A stretch of DNA of 64,000 bases from Prevotella sp. E9-3 (GTDB lineage: Bacteria; Bacteroidota; Bacteroidia; Bacteroidales; Bacteroidaceae): NCBI RefSeq assembly GCF_022024015.1, contig NZ_CP091786.1:3410001-3474000 (forward strand), read 5' to 3'. Positions 42,793 to 51,294 of the stretch are shown in pieces. The notes below the pieces were generated by a model, which did not search any database, had not been told where the DNA came from, and was given only the letters and a program-made list of their open reading frames with translations. Made by a program: the position numbers and the translations under genes. Position 1 is the stretch's first letter; every line of letters begins with the position of its first letter.

Positions 42793-45369
42793 AGAACTAT
42801 GAACTGTATAAGTTCCGCTCTCATACTTCTTCCCTTCCGTCTGTCCGGGCAGGATGACAGTAGCGGTGGCACCCTTGGGAATGGTGAATGTCCATACCCA
42901 CTTGTCGCCCTCGTAGTGCCAGCTGCTCTTGATGAGTCCGGCAGCCGACTGATATTCGGCGTCGAGATGACCCAAACGCTTGTCGGGCACGGGGCGCATG
43001 ATGATGTGACGGAAGCCAGGCTCGGCCGTATCGGCAGCAATACCGGCAGCCGTTTGCCACAGCCACTGGCACACACAGCCATAGGCATAGTGATTGAATG
43101 AGTTCATGCCCCGCGGACCCATACCGCTATCGAGGGTATAACTGTTCCAACGCTCCCAGATAGTGGTGGCCCCGTTGTCGATAGAATAGAGCCAACTGGG
43201 GTTCTTACGCTGGAAGAGCAGCTCGTAGGCTATGTCAGACATGCCATTGTCGGTGAGGGTCTGCATGAGGATTGAGGTACCGAGGAAGCCTGTCTGCAGG
43301 CAGTTGCCGTGGGCGGTGAAGTTCTCGCGCAAGCGGACAATCATGTTCTCTTTAGCCTGTCCTTCCACCAGATGATTCTTCAGGGCAAAGAGGGCGGGCG
43401 TCTGCATGGTGTTGAGAATCTCGTTAACAAAGGTGCCGTCGGCACGGAGGAAACGACTCAACAGCTGTTCGCGTGCCTTAGCGACCATCGCTTCATAGGG
43501 GGCTGCATTGCGACTGGTGGCACGGGCCATATCGGCCATCATCTGTGCGTCCATAGCCCAATAGCACAGGCTCAGGTAGTTCCAGTAATCAATAGCATCA
43601 GCCTTAGGCTTTCCATTCTCAAAGGCAGTGCCGCCACAACTCTCCAGAGGCTCATAACTCAGCCAGTCGGCCCATTGATAGTTGCCGTTCTCGGCTATGA
43701 GGGCCTGATGGTCGTATTGGGTCTCGTTGATATGCTGAATGAACTTATCCATGGCAGCCCAGTTCTCATCGATGATGTCGGTATCGGCATACTGCTTCCA
43801 GATGGTCCAGGGAACAATCACGCCGGCATCGGTCCATCCCAGACGGGTGCACTCGCCGCCATACTGTGCCGTAGGTGCCACACCGGGGAAACCGCCCTGC
43901 TCGTTCTGAGAGTCACGCATATCGCGCATCCACTTATGGAAGAACTTACGAGTGTTGGCAAAGAAGGTGCCTGTTTCGGTGAACACCTGTGTATCGGCGG
44001 TCCATCCCAGGCGCTCGTTGCGCTGAGGGCAGTCGGTGGGCACCGACAGGTAGTTGGAGCGCTGGCCCCAAAGGGTGTTCGAAATGAGCTTGTTGATCAG
44101 TTCATTGCCCGTAGTGATGGTACCCGTTTCCAGTTCCTTGGCTATAGAGGTGACGGGAACAGAGACAATAGACTTGATGGTGACGGTGTCGGTGGCTATG
44201 ATATCCATATAGCGATAGCCAAAGAAAGAGTAGCGCGGCGTGTATTTCTCTATGCCCTCGCCGGCAAAGGTATAGCTGATGCGGGCACCAATAGCACCCA
44301 TGCGCAGGTTGTCACGATGAACACTGCCCTCGGGACCGTCCATGCCACGGCTCTTTGCGCCATTGCCATCATTGAGCAGTTCGCCGGGCAGACACAGCAG
44401 CGTGGTGTTTCGGCGCGCCATGAACACAAACGAAGGTACGGCAGCACAGTTCTGACCGAAGTCAACCACCAGGTTATCGCCCGGCACAAGGGTAATCTCT
44501 TCGTCGGGACCAAACTCACTCTCAATCACCACTCGGCCAAATTCCTCGTTCTTGCTTTCGGTGAAATGGCGCCAGATGTAGGATTTCACGGGCTTCATGG
44601 CCAGATCGGTGCGGTGATAAACCTCGGCACCGTCGGATGGAAGGATATCGCCATTGAACTCGGTATTCTCCTCGACAGCACCTTTCACCTCGAAGCCCAA
44701 TGGCTGGCGGGCGTCAAACTCCTCGCCATCGAAAATGGCAGCATGCTGCACCTTTCCGGCTATGCCAGCCTTCCACTGGTCGGTGTTGGTACCATAACGA
44801 CGGGTAGTGCCGTCGGTATAGGTGATTTCCAGTACACCGCGAAAGGCACATTTCTTGCCTATCATACCATCGTGGCCCCAGGGAGTAACAATTTTGTCGC
44901 CCCACCAACCGGGTGTCACCTGAGCAGCCAGCACGTTGGTCTCGCCGCTCTTCTTATTTAATAATGGTGTAATATCGTAGGTAAACGAGCGTTTGGTCTT
45001 GCTGTGATGGGTGAAACCGGGACGCAGCACCTCACGACCAATCACCTGTCCGTTGACATACAGTTCGTTGATGCCCAGACTGGTAATCATCCAACGGGCC
45101 TTCTCAACATTTGCATCATTAATAACAGTGGAGAGAAACCAGCTGGCACCATCGGCAGCACGACCATTGCTATCGTCATTGATAGCACCCTGTACAACGG
45201 GGGCGTCAACAGCCGAAATCCATTTTGACGACTGCCAGGCGGCATCGTCAAGGGGTGCAGTACGCTCAGCCGTCAACGGTGATTCTGAACTGGAGCATCC
45301 CCACACAGTCATCATTATTGAAGCTATCCAAAAAGACTTCATAATGGTAAGAATAGTTGTTTTGTTCAT
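42784..45369 (-). CDS. Alpha-L-rhamnosidase, glycoside hydrolase family 78, lipoprotein
   Basis: Removes terminal alpha-L-rhamnose, probably from rhamnogalacturonan-type glycans. ATG at 45369 is chosen because the longest frame (45405) overlaps the -7 element; ATG at 45342 (MKSFWIAS) is an alternative. The lipobox MTVWGC is followed by SSSESP. Order: N-terminal beta domains (YVNGQVIGREVLRPGFTHHSK), a middle beta domain (FVFMARRNTTLLCLPGELL), the (alpha/alpha)6 barrel with PQRNERLGWTADTQVF and the acidic ATTIWERWNSY, then a C-terminal beta domain. It is a single-gene unit with its own promoter and terminator, upstream of the PUL operon on the same strand. Confidence 0.9.
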   Translation of the reverse strand: MNKTTILTIMKSFWIASIMMTVWGCSSSESPLTAERTAPLDDAAWQSSKWISAVDAPVVQGAINDDSNGRAADGASWFLSTVINDANVEKARWMITSLGINELYVNGQVIGREVLRPGFTHHSKTKRSFTYDITPLLNKKSGETNVLAAQVTPGWWGDKIVTPWGHDGMIGKKCAFRGVLEITYTDGTTRRYGTNTDQWKAGIAGKVQHAAIFDGEEFDARQPLGFEVKGAVEENTEFNGDILPSDGAEVYHRTDLAMKPVKSYIWRHFTESKNEEFGRVVIESEFGPDEEITLVPGDNLVVDFGQNCAAVPSFVFMARRNTTLLCLPGELLNDGNGAKSRGMDGPEGSVHRDNLRMGAIGARISYTFAGEGIEKYTPRYSFFGYRYMDIIATDTVTIKSIVSVPVTSIAKELETGTITTGNELINKLISNTLWGQRSNYLSVPTDCPQRNERLGWTADTQVFTETGTFFANTRKFFHKWMRDMRDSQNEQGGFPGVAPTAQYGGECTRLGWTDAGVIVPWTIWKQYADTDIIDENWAAMDKFIQHINETQYDHQALIAENGNYQWADWLSYEPLESCGGTAFENGKPKADAIDYWNYLSLCYWAMDAQMMADMARATSRNAAPYEAMVAKAREQLLSRFLRADGTFVNEILNTMQTPALFALKNHLVEGQAKENMIVRLRENFTAHGNCLQTGFLGTSILMQTLTDNGMSDIAYELLFQRKNPSWLYSIDNGATTIWERWNSYTLDSGMGPRGMNSFNHYAYGCVCQWLWQTAAGIAADTAEPGFRHIIMRPVPDKRLGHLDAEYQSAAGLIKSSWHYEGDKWVWTFTIPKGATATVILPGQTEGKKYESGTYTVHSSDN

Positions 45370-45404
45370 CATTACTTCAAAATACAGTTTTAAGTTTAGT
45401 GGCA

Positions 45405-45412
45405 CAAAGTTA
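45405..45412 (-). promoter_or_regulatory. Predicted -7 element of GH78
   Basis: TAACTTTG on the minus strand, about 35 bp upstream of the chosen ATG. No TTTG is seen at the -33 distance, so expression may need an activator. Confidence 0.55.
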
Positions 45413-45491
45413 TGATTTTAGCGAATGAAATAATAAAAAAAATTGGTCAAATTATATCACTCTTGTTCCAACGCCGCCCGGTATCCCAATT

Positions 45492-45530
45492 ATCATAGCC
45501 GTTATAGCAAATATTATAGCTGCTATGGGC
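45492..45530. repeat. Two imperfect ATAGC palindromes at 21-bp period
   Basis: ATCATAGCCGTTATAGC and ATTATAGCTGCTATGGG start 21 bp apart (45492 and 45513), about 80 bp upstream of the GH78 -7 element. They resemble the palindrome array at 35705-35762. Confidence 0.5.
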
Positions 45531-45722
45531 ATTTATCAAAATTATTCATACTATGGCCCTCAAAACTCGAGCCAAATTCACCAAACGTGAAGTCGGTCGG
45601 AAATACACGAGTTATAATGCGCCTTGCTTGCAAATCACAACTCACTATGTATCAGTACGTTGTGAATACGAACAAGGTTTCTGCGAGGTATGATGCAATC
45701 AACGTTCATCATACCGAACAAT

Positions 45723-45898
45723 ACCCCATTTTCAGCCTGCAACCACCATTCTATTGCAATGCAACCACCATTCTACTGCAATGCAACCACCATTCCATTG
45801 CAATGCAACCACCATTCTATTGCAGAACAACCACCATTCTATTGCGAAGTAAGTACCATTCAGTTGCAATGGAGGTTGCATTCAGTTGAAACAAACTA
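45723..45898. repeat. 22-bp tandem repeat array, eight units
   Basis: Eight head-to-tail units of exactly 22 bp, the best conserved containing ACCATTCTATTGCAATGCAA. The last two units (ACCATTCAGTTGCAATGG, then GCATTCAGTTGAAA) converge on the sequence of the array at 7995-8126. The array ends in an AT-rich stretch with ACGCTTTT and AAAAGCGT. It lies about 310 bp upstream of the GH78 promoter. No gene is recognised between 45413 and 46154. Confidence 0.85.
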
Positions 45899-45999
45899 TT
45901 CAGTCAACTGTTCAATTACAATCAAATTTGTTCAAAAAAACGCTTTTCAACGGGAAAAAAAGCGTCATTTGCCCTAAATTCACCAGCTTTTTACACAAA

Positions 46000-46098
46000 A
46001 CGTCGGCAGTAAACTCGCATGGAAGGGCTAAAACGAAGCTATTTTATGCAGAGCCAGAGAGCAAAATTTTTGTCAATATTCTTCATATAAGAGACCCA
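46000..46098. repeat. Long direct repeat A, left copy, at edge of the restriction island
   Basis: About 99 bp beginning ACGTCGGCAGTAAACTCGC and containing GCAAAATTTTTGTCAATATT. It is repeated in the same orientation without gaps at 55076-55174, with about nine in ten bases identical. The pair brackets the hsd genes and most of the Fic region. Confidence 0.85.
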
Positions 46099-46154
46099 CT
46101 AGTACGACTCTGTGTTAATTGAAAGGTCAGATGGGAGAGATGGTACTACGAATC

Positions 46155-49100
46155 TCATCTATCACCTTCTGCTGCCATTGGATAGCCAAGGGGAATATCT
46201 CTGGTTTTGGGTTCTGAGGCATTTCTAACCATAGGTGTATAGGCTTCGATGATGTGCCGCCAGTCATTATTGCTCATGCCAGGATAGCGTTCGCCAAACG
46301 TTTTCTGAACCTCAATCTGCAATTCGCCGTTAGTGATGCTGCTATCCATGTGAAGCCGGTCAAAGATAAGATTGCGTATATCCCTGTCGTCCTCAACATT
46401 CTCCAACTTCTTGTATGACAACATCAGTCCGCTATATACCGAATCAAACACACGATTGTTGATAGCAGCCATGAAGTCAGGATTGTCCAGATAGTAACGG
46501 CAGAACTCCGTGTTCTCGTTCAACATACCGGCCACAATCATCATCAACGACGCTGCACATTGCTGCATAGCCGTTTCCTTATTGCTGTTCTTGGCCGCAT
46601 TGACAAATGTCTCGTCAGCACGCAGACGCTCAGGCAATTCTTCTAATTGCTCTTTAGCCTTTTCCATATTGCTGAAGTGAAGATTGTTCCATTCGTTCAG
46701 AATGTCGCTTAACTTCACCAAATCCGGTTCTTGTGGACCTTGAACTGTTCCTACAGGTATTGGTGAAATCTCTGAATTCTTATTCTCTAATTCTATCTTT
46801 TTCTCATCATTCTTTATCAGGCGGTACTTATCAAAATCAATAGAGTCCAGCAACCCTTCGGTAAAGTCCTCACCTGTCAGTTTGGGCAGTTTATGTACGA
46901 GCAATGAGAAATAAGTATCCAACATTTCCCACTCCGTACTCTTGAATGGCATCACTGCAGCTATAAAAGGATAAGTGCGGAGGAATCCCTTGATACTGCT
47001 CTTCGTGGTTATCTGCATATTCTCGTCAAGAGCCTTGAACCGTTCCACCGCCTTGTTCACTATTGGGTCAAGTGTTTCTCTTGGAGCATTGCTCCAATAC
47101 TTCTCATTCAGCAGTCTCACCTCTTCCTCTGTATAGATATTAGCTTCTTCTATCTGCATCAGCAAATCGTTGAGTTTGTTAGGATCTGTCTCTTTCGAGA
47201 GAATCGTGGTCTTATAGAAACGTTGGAATGATTTTTGAATATCATCAGCATCATTAGCGAAATCCAGTACGAAGGTATCTCGCTTTTTGGGATGACAGCG
47301 ATTCAGTCTTGATAGCGTCTGCACAGCCTTCACATCCGTAAGAACCTTGTCAACATACATCGTATGCAGCAAAGGCTGGTCGTAGCCTGTCTGGAACTTG
47401 TCTGCCACTACCAGTATGCGATATGGATCATGCTCCATGTTCTCCTCAATATCCTTTGAGGGGAAACCGTTGATGTCTGCTTCCGTCACATCCTTTCCAC
47501 CATAGTTCTTCGAGCCAGAGAAAGCTACGATAGCCTTGTATGGACTCTTACGCTCTTCCAACAGACGCTTGATTTCATAGTAGAATTCAATAGCTCTGAG
47601 TATGCTGCTTGTTACCACCATGGCCCTTGCCTGACCTCCTACTTTTCCCTTGTCAATAACTTGGGTATGGAAGTGCTCCACAATAATACTTGCTTTCTGC
47701 TGAATCGTTTCAGGCTGACTTTCCACAAAAGCACGCAACTTCTTCATGGCTTCCTTCTTGTCGAACATGGGATCGTTCTCTACCGCCTTCACTATCTTAT
47801 ATAATGAGGTATAGGTGGTATAGTGCGCCAATACATCCATAATGAAGCCTTCTTCAATAGCCTGTTTCATGGTGTATTCGTGGAATGGTTTGTGGCCTAT
47901 TTCTCCATCCGGCTGTTGGAAAGGCGTGCCAAACATCTGCAGCGTTTTGTTCTTGGGCGTAGCCGTGAAAGCATAGTAGTTCGCATTCTTCACCATTTTA
48001 CGTCCCTCAATGATGGCAGTAAGGCGGTCTTCTAAATCCATCTCGTCGTCACCCGCGTTACCGCTCAATGCTATATTCATCTTGGCACTCAGCGAACCAT
48101 TCTGACTGCTGTGCGCCTCGTCGATGATGATGCCAAAGCGCTTGTGCTTCAGTTCACCACCGATAGCCTCCAAGATGTATGGGAACTTATGAACAATAGT
48201 AATGATAATCTTCTTGCCACTCTCCAGATGATTTCTCAAAGATTCTGCGCTGTCTGCCCAAGCTACCAAGTTCTGCAGGCGTTTGAAGGCCACAATATTA
48301 TTCCTGATCTGCGTGTCCAGATTCACACGGTCTGTCACCACAATCACACTATCCAGCAATGCCTGTGTTCCGTCCAACAATCCTACCAACTGATAAGCCA
48401 GCCACGTAATAGAGTTTGACTTACCAGAACCTGCTGAGTGCTGAATCAAGAATCTTTGACCTACACCCTTGGCTTTTGTCTCTGCCAACAACCTACGCAC
48501 ACAGTCCAGCTGGTGATAGCGAGGCCATATCACGCTTTGCTTCTCTGTATTCGTCTTAGGGTCGAGCTTCTTGATTACCTGTGCATAGTTTTCGATAATA
48601 TCCGAAAGCGACTCCTTTGCCAATATCTCTTCCCAGAGATAGGCCGTCTTCACACCATTGGGATTGTTGGGGTTGCCAGCACCACCATTCACACCTTTAT
48701 TAAATGGAAGGAACCACGATGATTTGCCACTCAGCCAAGTACACATTTTGATGTCATCGTCATCCACAGCGAAATGTACTGCACAGCGCTTTGGTGCCAG
48801 CAAAGGGTCCTTTGGGTCACGGTCCGTCTGGTATTGCTTCACGGCATTTTCCACCGTCTGCCCTGTATAGTGGTTCTTCAGTTCCATGGTGATCAGTGGC
48901 AGACCATTCAGCGACACCATCAAGTCTATGCGATTGTCGTTCTCCTTGCTATATGCCAACTCCTTGGTGATGCAGAAAATATTCTTCTTGTACAGCTCCT
49001 GCGCTGTGGGGTTCAGTTCAGAAGGAAGAGGATAGTACATGTCGAAGAGTTCTGATATATAGCGGAAGCCCTTGCGCAGCACATCCGTCACGCCACGATT

Positions 49101-49337
49101 AGCCAACTGCTTTGCCAACTCCGTGAAGAACCTGCGTTCAGATATCTCATTGCCAAAACATGCCGTATTCTCCACTTTCTGTCTTTGCGTTGAAAGTAGG
49201 AATCGCTTCACTCGCTCCGTATCCAGAGCATAGTCTTTAACGTAGTCATTGCTTGTTCCCTCTTCATATCCTTGCTTATCTCTCAAGTAAGCAAGAATCA
49301 TGTCTTCGAGGTTCATTTCACTTACATTTGTCGGCAT
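46155..49337 (-). CDS. hsdR: Type I restriction enzyme, R subunit
   Basis: Motor and nuclease subunit of a type I restriction-modification complex that cuts unmodified DNA. It has 1060 residues. The N-terminal nuclease motif has D138, E152 and K154 in IDLMVSLNGLPLITMELKNH. The helicase motor has Walker A SAGSGKSNSI near residue 305, the DEAH box IIIDEAHSSQNG, FTATPKNKT, and QTLSRLNRCHP as motif VI. The C-terminal helical region probably contacts HsdM. It is the last gene of the hsdM-hsdS-TA-hsdR cluster and lies 64 bp after the toxin gene. Confidence 0.95.
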   Translation of the reverse strand: MPTNVSEMNLEDMILAYLRDKQGYEEGTSNDYVKDYALDTERVKRFLLSTQRQKVENTACFGNEISERRFFTELAKQLANRGVTDVLRKGFRYISELFDMYYPLPSELNPTAQELYKKNIFCITKELAYSKENDNRIDLMVSLNGLPLITMELKNHYTGQTVENAVKQYQTDRDPKDPLLAPKRCAVHFAVDDDDIKMCTWLSGKSSWFLPFNKGVNGGAGNPNNPNGVKTAYLWEEILAKESLSDIIENYAQVIKKLDPKTNTEKQSVIWPRYHQLDCVRRLLAETKAKGVGQRFLIQHSAGSGKSNSITWLAYQLVGLLDGTQALLDSVIVVTDRVNLDTQIRNNIVAFKRLQNLVAWADSAESLRNHLESGKKIIITIVHKFPYILEAIGGELKHKRFGIIIDEAHSSQNGSLSAKMNIALSGNAGDDEMDLEDRLTAIIEGRKMVKNANYYAFTATPKNKTLQMFGTPFQQPDGEIGHKPFHEYTMKQAIEEGFIMDVLAHYTTYTSLYKIVKAVENDPMFDKKEAMKKLRAFVESQPETIQQKASIIVEHFHTQVIDKGKVGGQARAMVVTSSILRAIEFYYEIKRLLEERKSPYKAIVAFSGSKNYGGKDVTEADINGFPSKDIEENMEHDPYRILVVADKFQTGYDQPLLHTMYVDKVLTDVKAVQTLSRLNRCHPKKRDTFVLDFANDADDIQKSFQRFYKTTILSKETDPNKLNDLLMQIEEANIYTEEEVRLLNEKYWSNAPRETLDPIVNKAVERFKALDENMQITTKSSIKGFLRTYPFIAAVMPFKSTEWEMLDTYFSLLVHKLPKLTGEDFTEGLLDSIDFDKYRLIKNDEKKIELENKNSEISPIPVGTVQGPQEPDLVKLSDILNEWNNLHFSNMEKAKEQLEELPERLRADETFVNAAKNSNKETAMQQCAASLMMIVAGMLNENTEFCRYYLDNPDFMAAINNRVFDSVYSGLMLSYKKLENVEDDRDIRNLIFDRLHMDSSITNGELQIEVQKTFGERYPGMSNNDWRHIIEAYTPMVRNASEPKTRDIPLGYPMAAEGDR

Positions 49338-49401
49338 TGTCTTTATCTTGTTTTATTAACGTCTTAATTCTAATCAAGACAATAGCGACACAAGAAAGCG
49401 A

Positions 49402-49701
49402 TTATTGCTTTTGATACAATTTCAAAGGCTTTCGCTCTGATGAGCGGATACTGAGAACCGTAATTTTTCTAGTATTATAACGAAAGATGATTGTAAATCC
49501 CATCAAATAGAAAAAGCGAACATCACTTCGAGTTGAAGGGCTGCTTGCTGTAGGAGTCATAGCCTTTTGCCGTAAATCTGCCAGCAGACATTTCAACAAG
49601 CGACGACTATAAGTGTCATTTCCATTACGTTCGTCATAAAACTCCAGAATTTTCTGAAGTTGTACTGTAGAACGCCGACTAAATTCTATTAGTCGAGCCA
49701 T
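49402..49701 (-). CDS. RelE/ParE-family toxin
   Basis: Small basic protein of 99 residues with the RelE/ParE layout: helices (FSRRSTVQLQKILEFYDE), then strands with DVRFFYLMGFTIIFRYN and KITVLSIRSSERKP. It is predicted to inhibit translation or gyrase; the target cannot be told. Its start overlaps the antitoxin gene by 13 bp. It is embedded between hsdS and hsdR, where it could stabilise the restriction operon. Confidence 0.75.
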   Translation of the reverse strand: MARLIEFSRRSTVQLQKILEFYDERNGNDTYSRRLLKCLLADLRQKAMTPTASSPSTRSDVRFFYLMGFTIIFRYNTRKITVLSIRSSERKPLKLYQKQ

Positions 49702-49937
49702 TTCGCAAACATTGTTTTAAACTCGCCCATAGAAACGACTTCTCCACGCTCTACTTCAGCCAATTCTTCCTCAATATCAGGAGTGACCTGCAAAGTCCCA
49801 TCAACTATGTTAGCATAGTCAACGGTTTCGGGCATTTCATAGTCTGTAACCATTGCCGTAGCAGCAACAGCTTCACCAGCCGTCATCACTTTGCCGTCCT
49901 CTTCGTCAATCCTTGAATATGGTTTTCTCTCTTTCAT
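49689..49937 (-). CDS. Antitoxin partner of the RelE/ParE toxin
   Basis: Acidic 82-residue protein with an N-terminal segment KPYSRIDEEDGKVMTAGEAV and an acidic helical C-terminal half (DIEEELAEVERGEVVSMGEF) that ends in FAKWLD. It sits just upstream of and overlaps the toxin, the normal order for type II pairs. It has no obvious helix-turn-helix, so autoregulation is uncertain. Confidence 0.65.
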   Translation of the reverse strand: MKERKPYSRIDEEDGKVMTAGEAVAATAMVTDYEMPETVDYANIVDGTLQVTPDIEEELAEVERGEVVSMGEFKTMFAKWLD

Positions 49938-50060
49938 TTGCGTTTATTTCTGCTGCAAAGATAGAGCTAATAATCAATAATTCCAAAGATTTCTTTCACT
50001 TTCTTGTGCCGCAATGTCAAAGACCTCTTTTCTTGCACAGCTTTTCAGCCACACCTTATT

Positions 50061-51293
50061 TTATATCATTTCGTTTTGAACATTTATCTGTCCTGTTACG
50101 CAGTCAGCAATAAGTCGCTGCTTATACTCTTTTAAATAGTCTATTTCTGATTGTAGCTCAGAAGCAAGTTTATCTATCTTCTCGCACTTCTCTTCGATGT
50201 AGGCGACGATGGATTGTTGCTCGTTGAGAGGTGGAATAGCCAATTTCTTTTGTTTTAATGAACTCCAATCTAAGTTTCTCTGGATGGAACCAATTCCCTT
50301 TGAACATATATAATAATATGCAACACACGAGGTTGAACGTAGTAAATAATTTGCATATAATGGATTCAGCTTTGATGACATTTCAAATATGAAGTATGCA
50401 GGACTTATTATACCTCTATATCTTGAAACGCCAACGGAACCTCTCCACGCTTGTTGATTGTTCAGAACAAAATCACCAATATCTACTAGTTGATATTTTG
50501 ATAAGTCTTTACTCGTTGGGTTTGTTCTTTTATTGTTATCTTCAGAAAATCTAATGACTCCTCGATCAAGATAAACAGATAGTAACTCTTCATTCACATG
50601 GTTACATATTGATTTTTCTTTAAATAAAGTTGCAAATCGATATTGTACCCAATGCTCTGGTATTTCCCCAATCCACGAGATGCCACTATCCTTCATCTTC
50701 GCATCAGGATTCAAGCCTTTAGTGACAGCATCGGCAATGGTTTTCTGTTTCAGTTCCTGAAGCAGTTCTATCTCTTTCTCCTTGTCTGCTACATAAGCAT
50801 CTATCTTGGAAGTCTTATCCTCCAAGTAACTTACAATCTTCTCTTGCTCAGCAAGAGGAGGAAGAGGGATTGATAACGCCATGATTTTTGATGCAGCCAA
50901 CCCTGGTTGAGCTGCAGTTCCAAATGCATATTGATTCAAATTAATGGCTATTAAAGCATAATAAACATAGTTGATATCTTCTCTCCTAACATAAGTTATT
51001 AGAGCATGATCTGTCGCCCAAAATTTTCCGTTATAGTGGTGAACATTACCAGATAAAGCACCTTGCCTTCCAATAAGCAAATAATCACCATCTACATTAT
51101 ATCTGTTATAATAACCCCGCATACCATTTGCACCAAAAACGGGATATGGACCTTCATCTAATATATCTAATGAGGTAATGTTGTTACCGCTTTTCATAGA
51201 ACAAACCCTCTTTACAGGAATGCAATTCCAATGACTTGGAATCTCTTCGAACCCTTGCATATATGTGGGCTTATATGAACTATACCTCTCCAT
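50061..51293 (-). CDS. hsdS: Type I restriction-modification specificity subunit
   Basis: DNA-recognition subunit of 410 residues. Two target-recognition domains (about 1-150 and 205-350) each end in the usual conserved phrase (IPLPPLAEQEKIVSYLE and AIPPLNEQQSIVAYIEEK), followed by coiled-coil spacers (KIDAYVADKEKEIELLQELKQK and KIDKLASELQSEIDYLKEYKQR). It follows hsdM with a one-base gap. No second or partial hsdS copy and no flanking inverted repeats were seen, so shuffling of specificity is not supported here. Confidence 0.94.
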   Translation of the reverse strand: MERYSSYKPTYMQGFEEIPSHWNCIPVKRVCSMKSGNNITSLDILDEGPYPVFGANGMRGYYNRYNVDGDYLLIGRQGALSGNVHHYNGKFWATDHALITYVRREDINYVYYALIAINLNQYAFGTAAQPGLAASKIMALSIPLPPLAEQEKIVSYLEDKTSKIDAYVADKEKEIELLQELKQKTIADAVTKGLNPDAKMKDSGISWIGEIPEHWVQYRFATLFKEKSICNHVNEELLSVYLDRGVIRFSEDNNKRTNPTSKDLSKYQLVDIGDFVLNNQQAWRGSVGVSRYRGIISPAYFIFEMSSKLNPLYANYLLRSTSCVAYYYICSKGIGSIQRNLDWSSLKQKKLAIPPLNEQQSIVAYIEEKCEKIDKLASELQSEIDYLKEYKQRLIADCVTGQINVQNEMI

Positions 51294-51294
51294 A

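Noticed and set aside
43309-44961. Long plus-strand open frame (550 codons) opposite GH78
   Set aside because: Antisense shadow of the GH78 coding region; the product is low-similarity His/Gly-rich sequence with no domain.
45723-45898. 22-bp array considered as a CRISPR
   Set aside because: Units are directly adjacent with no unique spacers, units diverge gradually, and no cas genes are present; the same holds for 7995-8126.
50061-51293. Phase-variable hsdS shuffling locus
   Set aside because: Only one hsdS copy is present, with no partial copy, inverted repeats or recombinase nearby.
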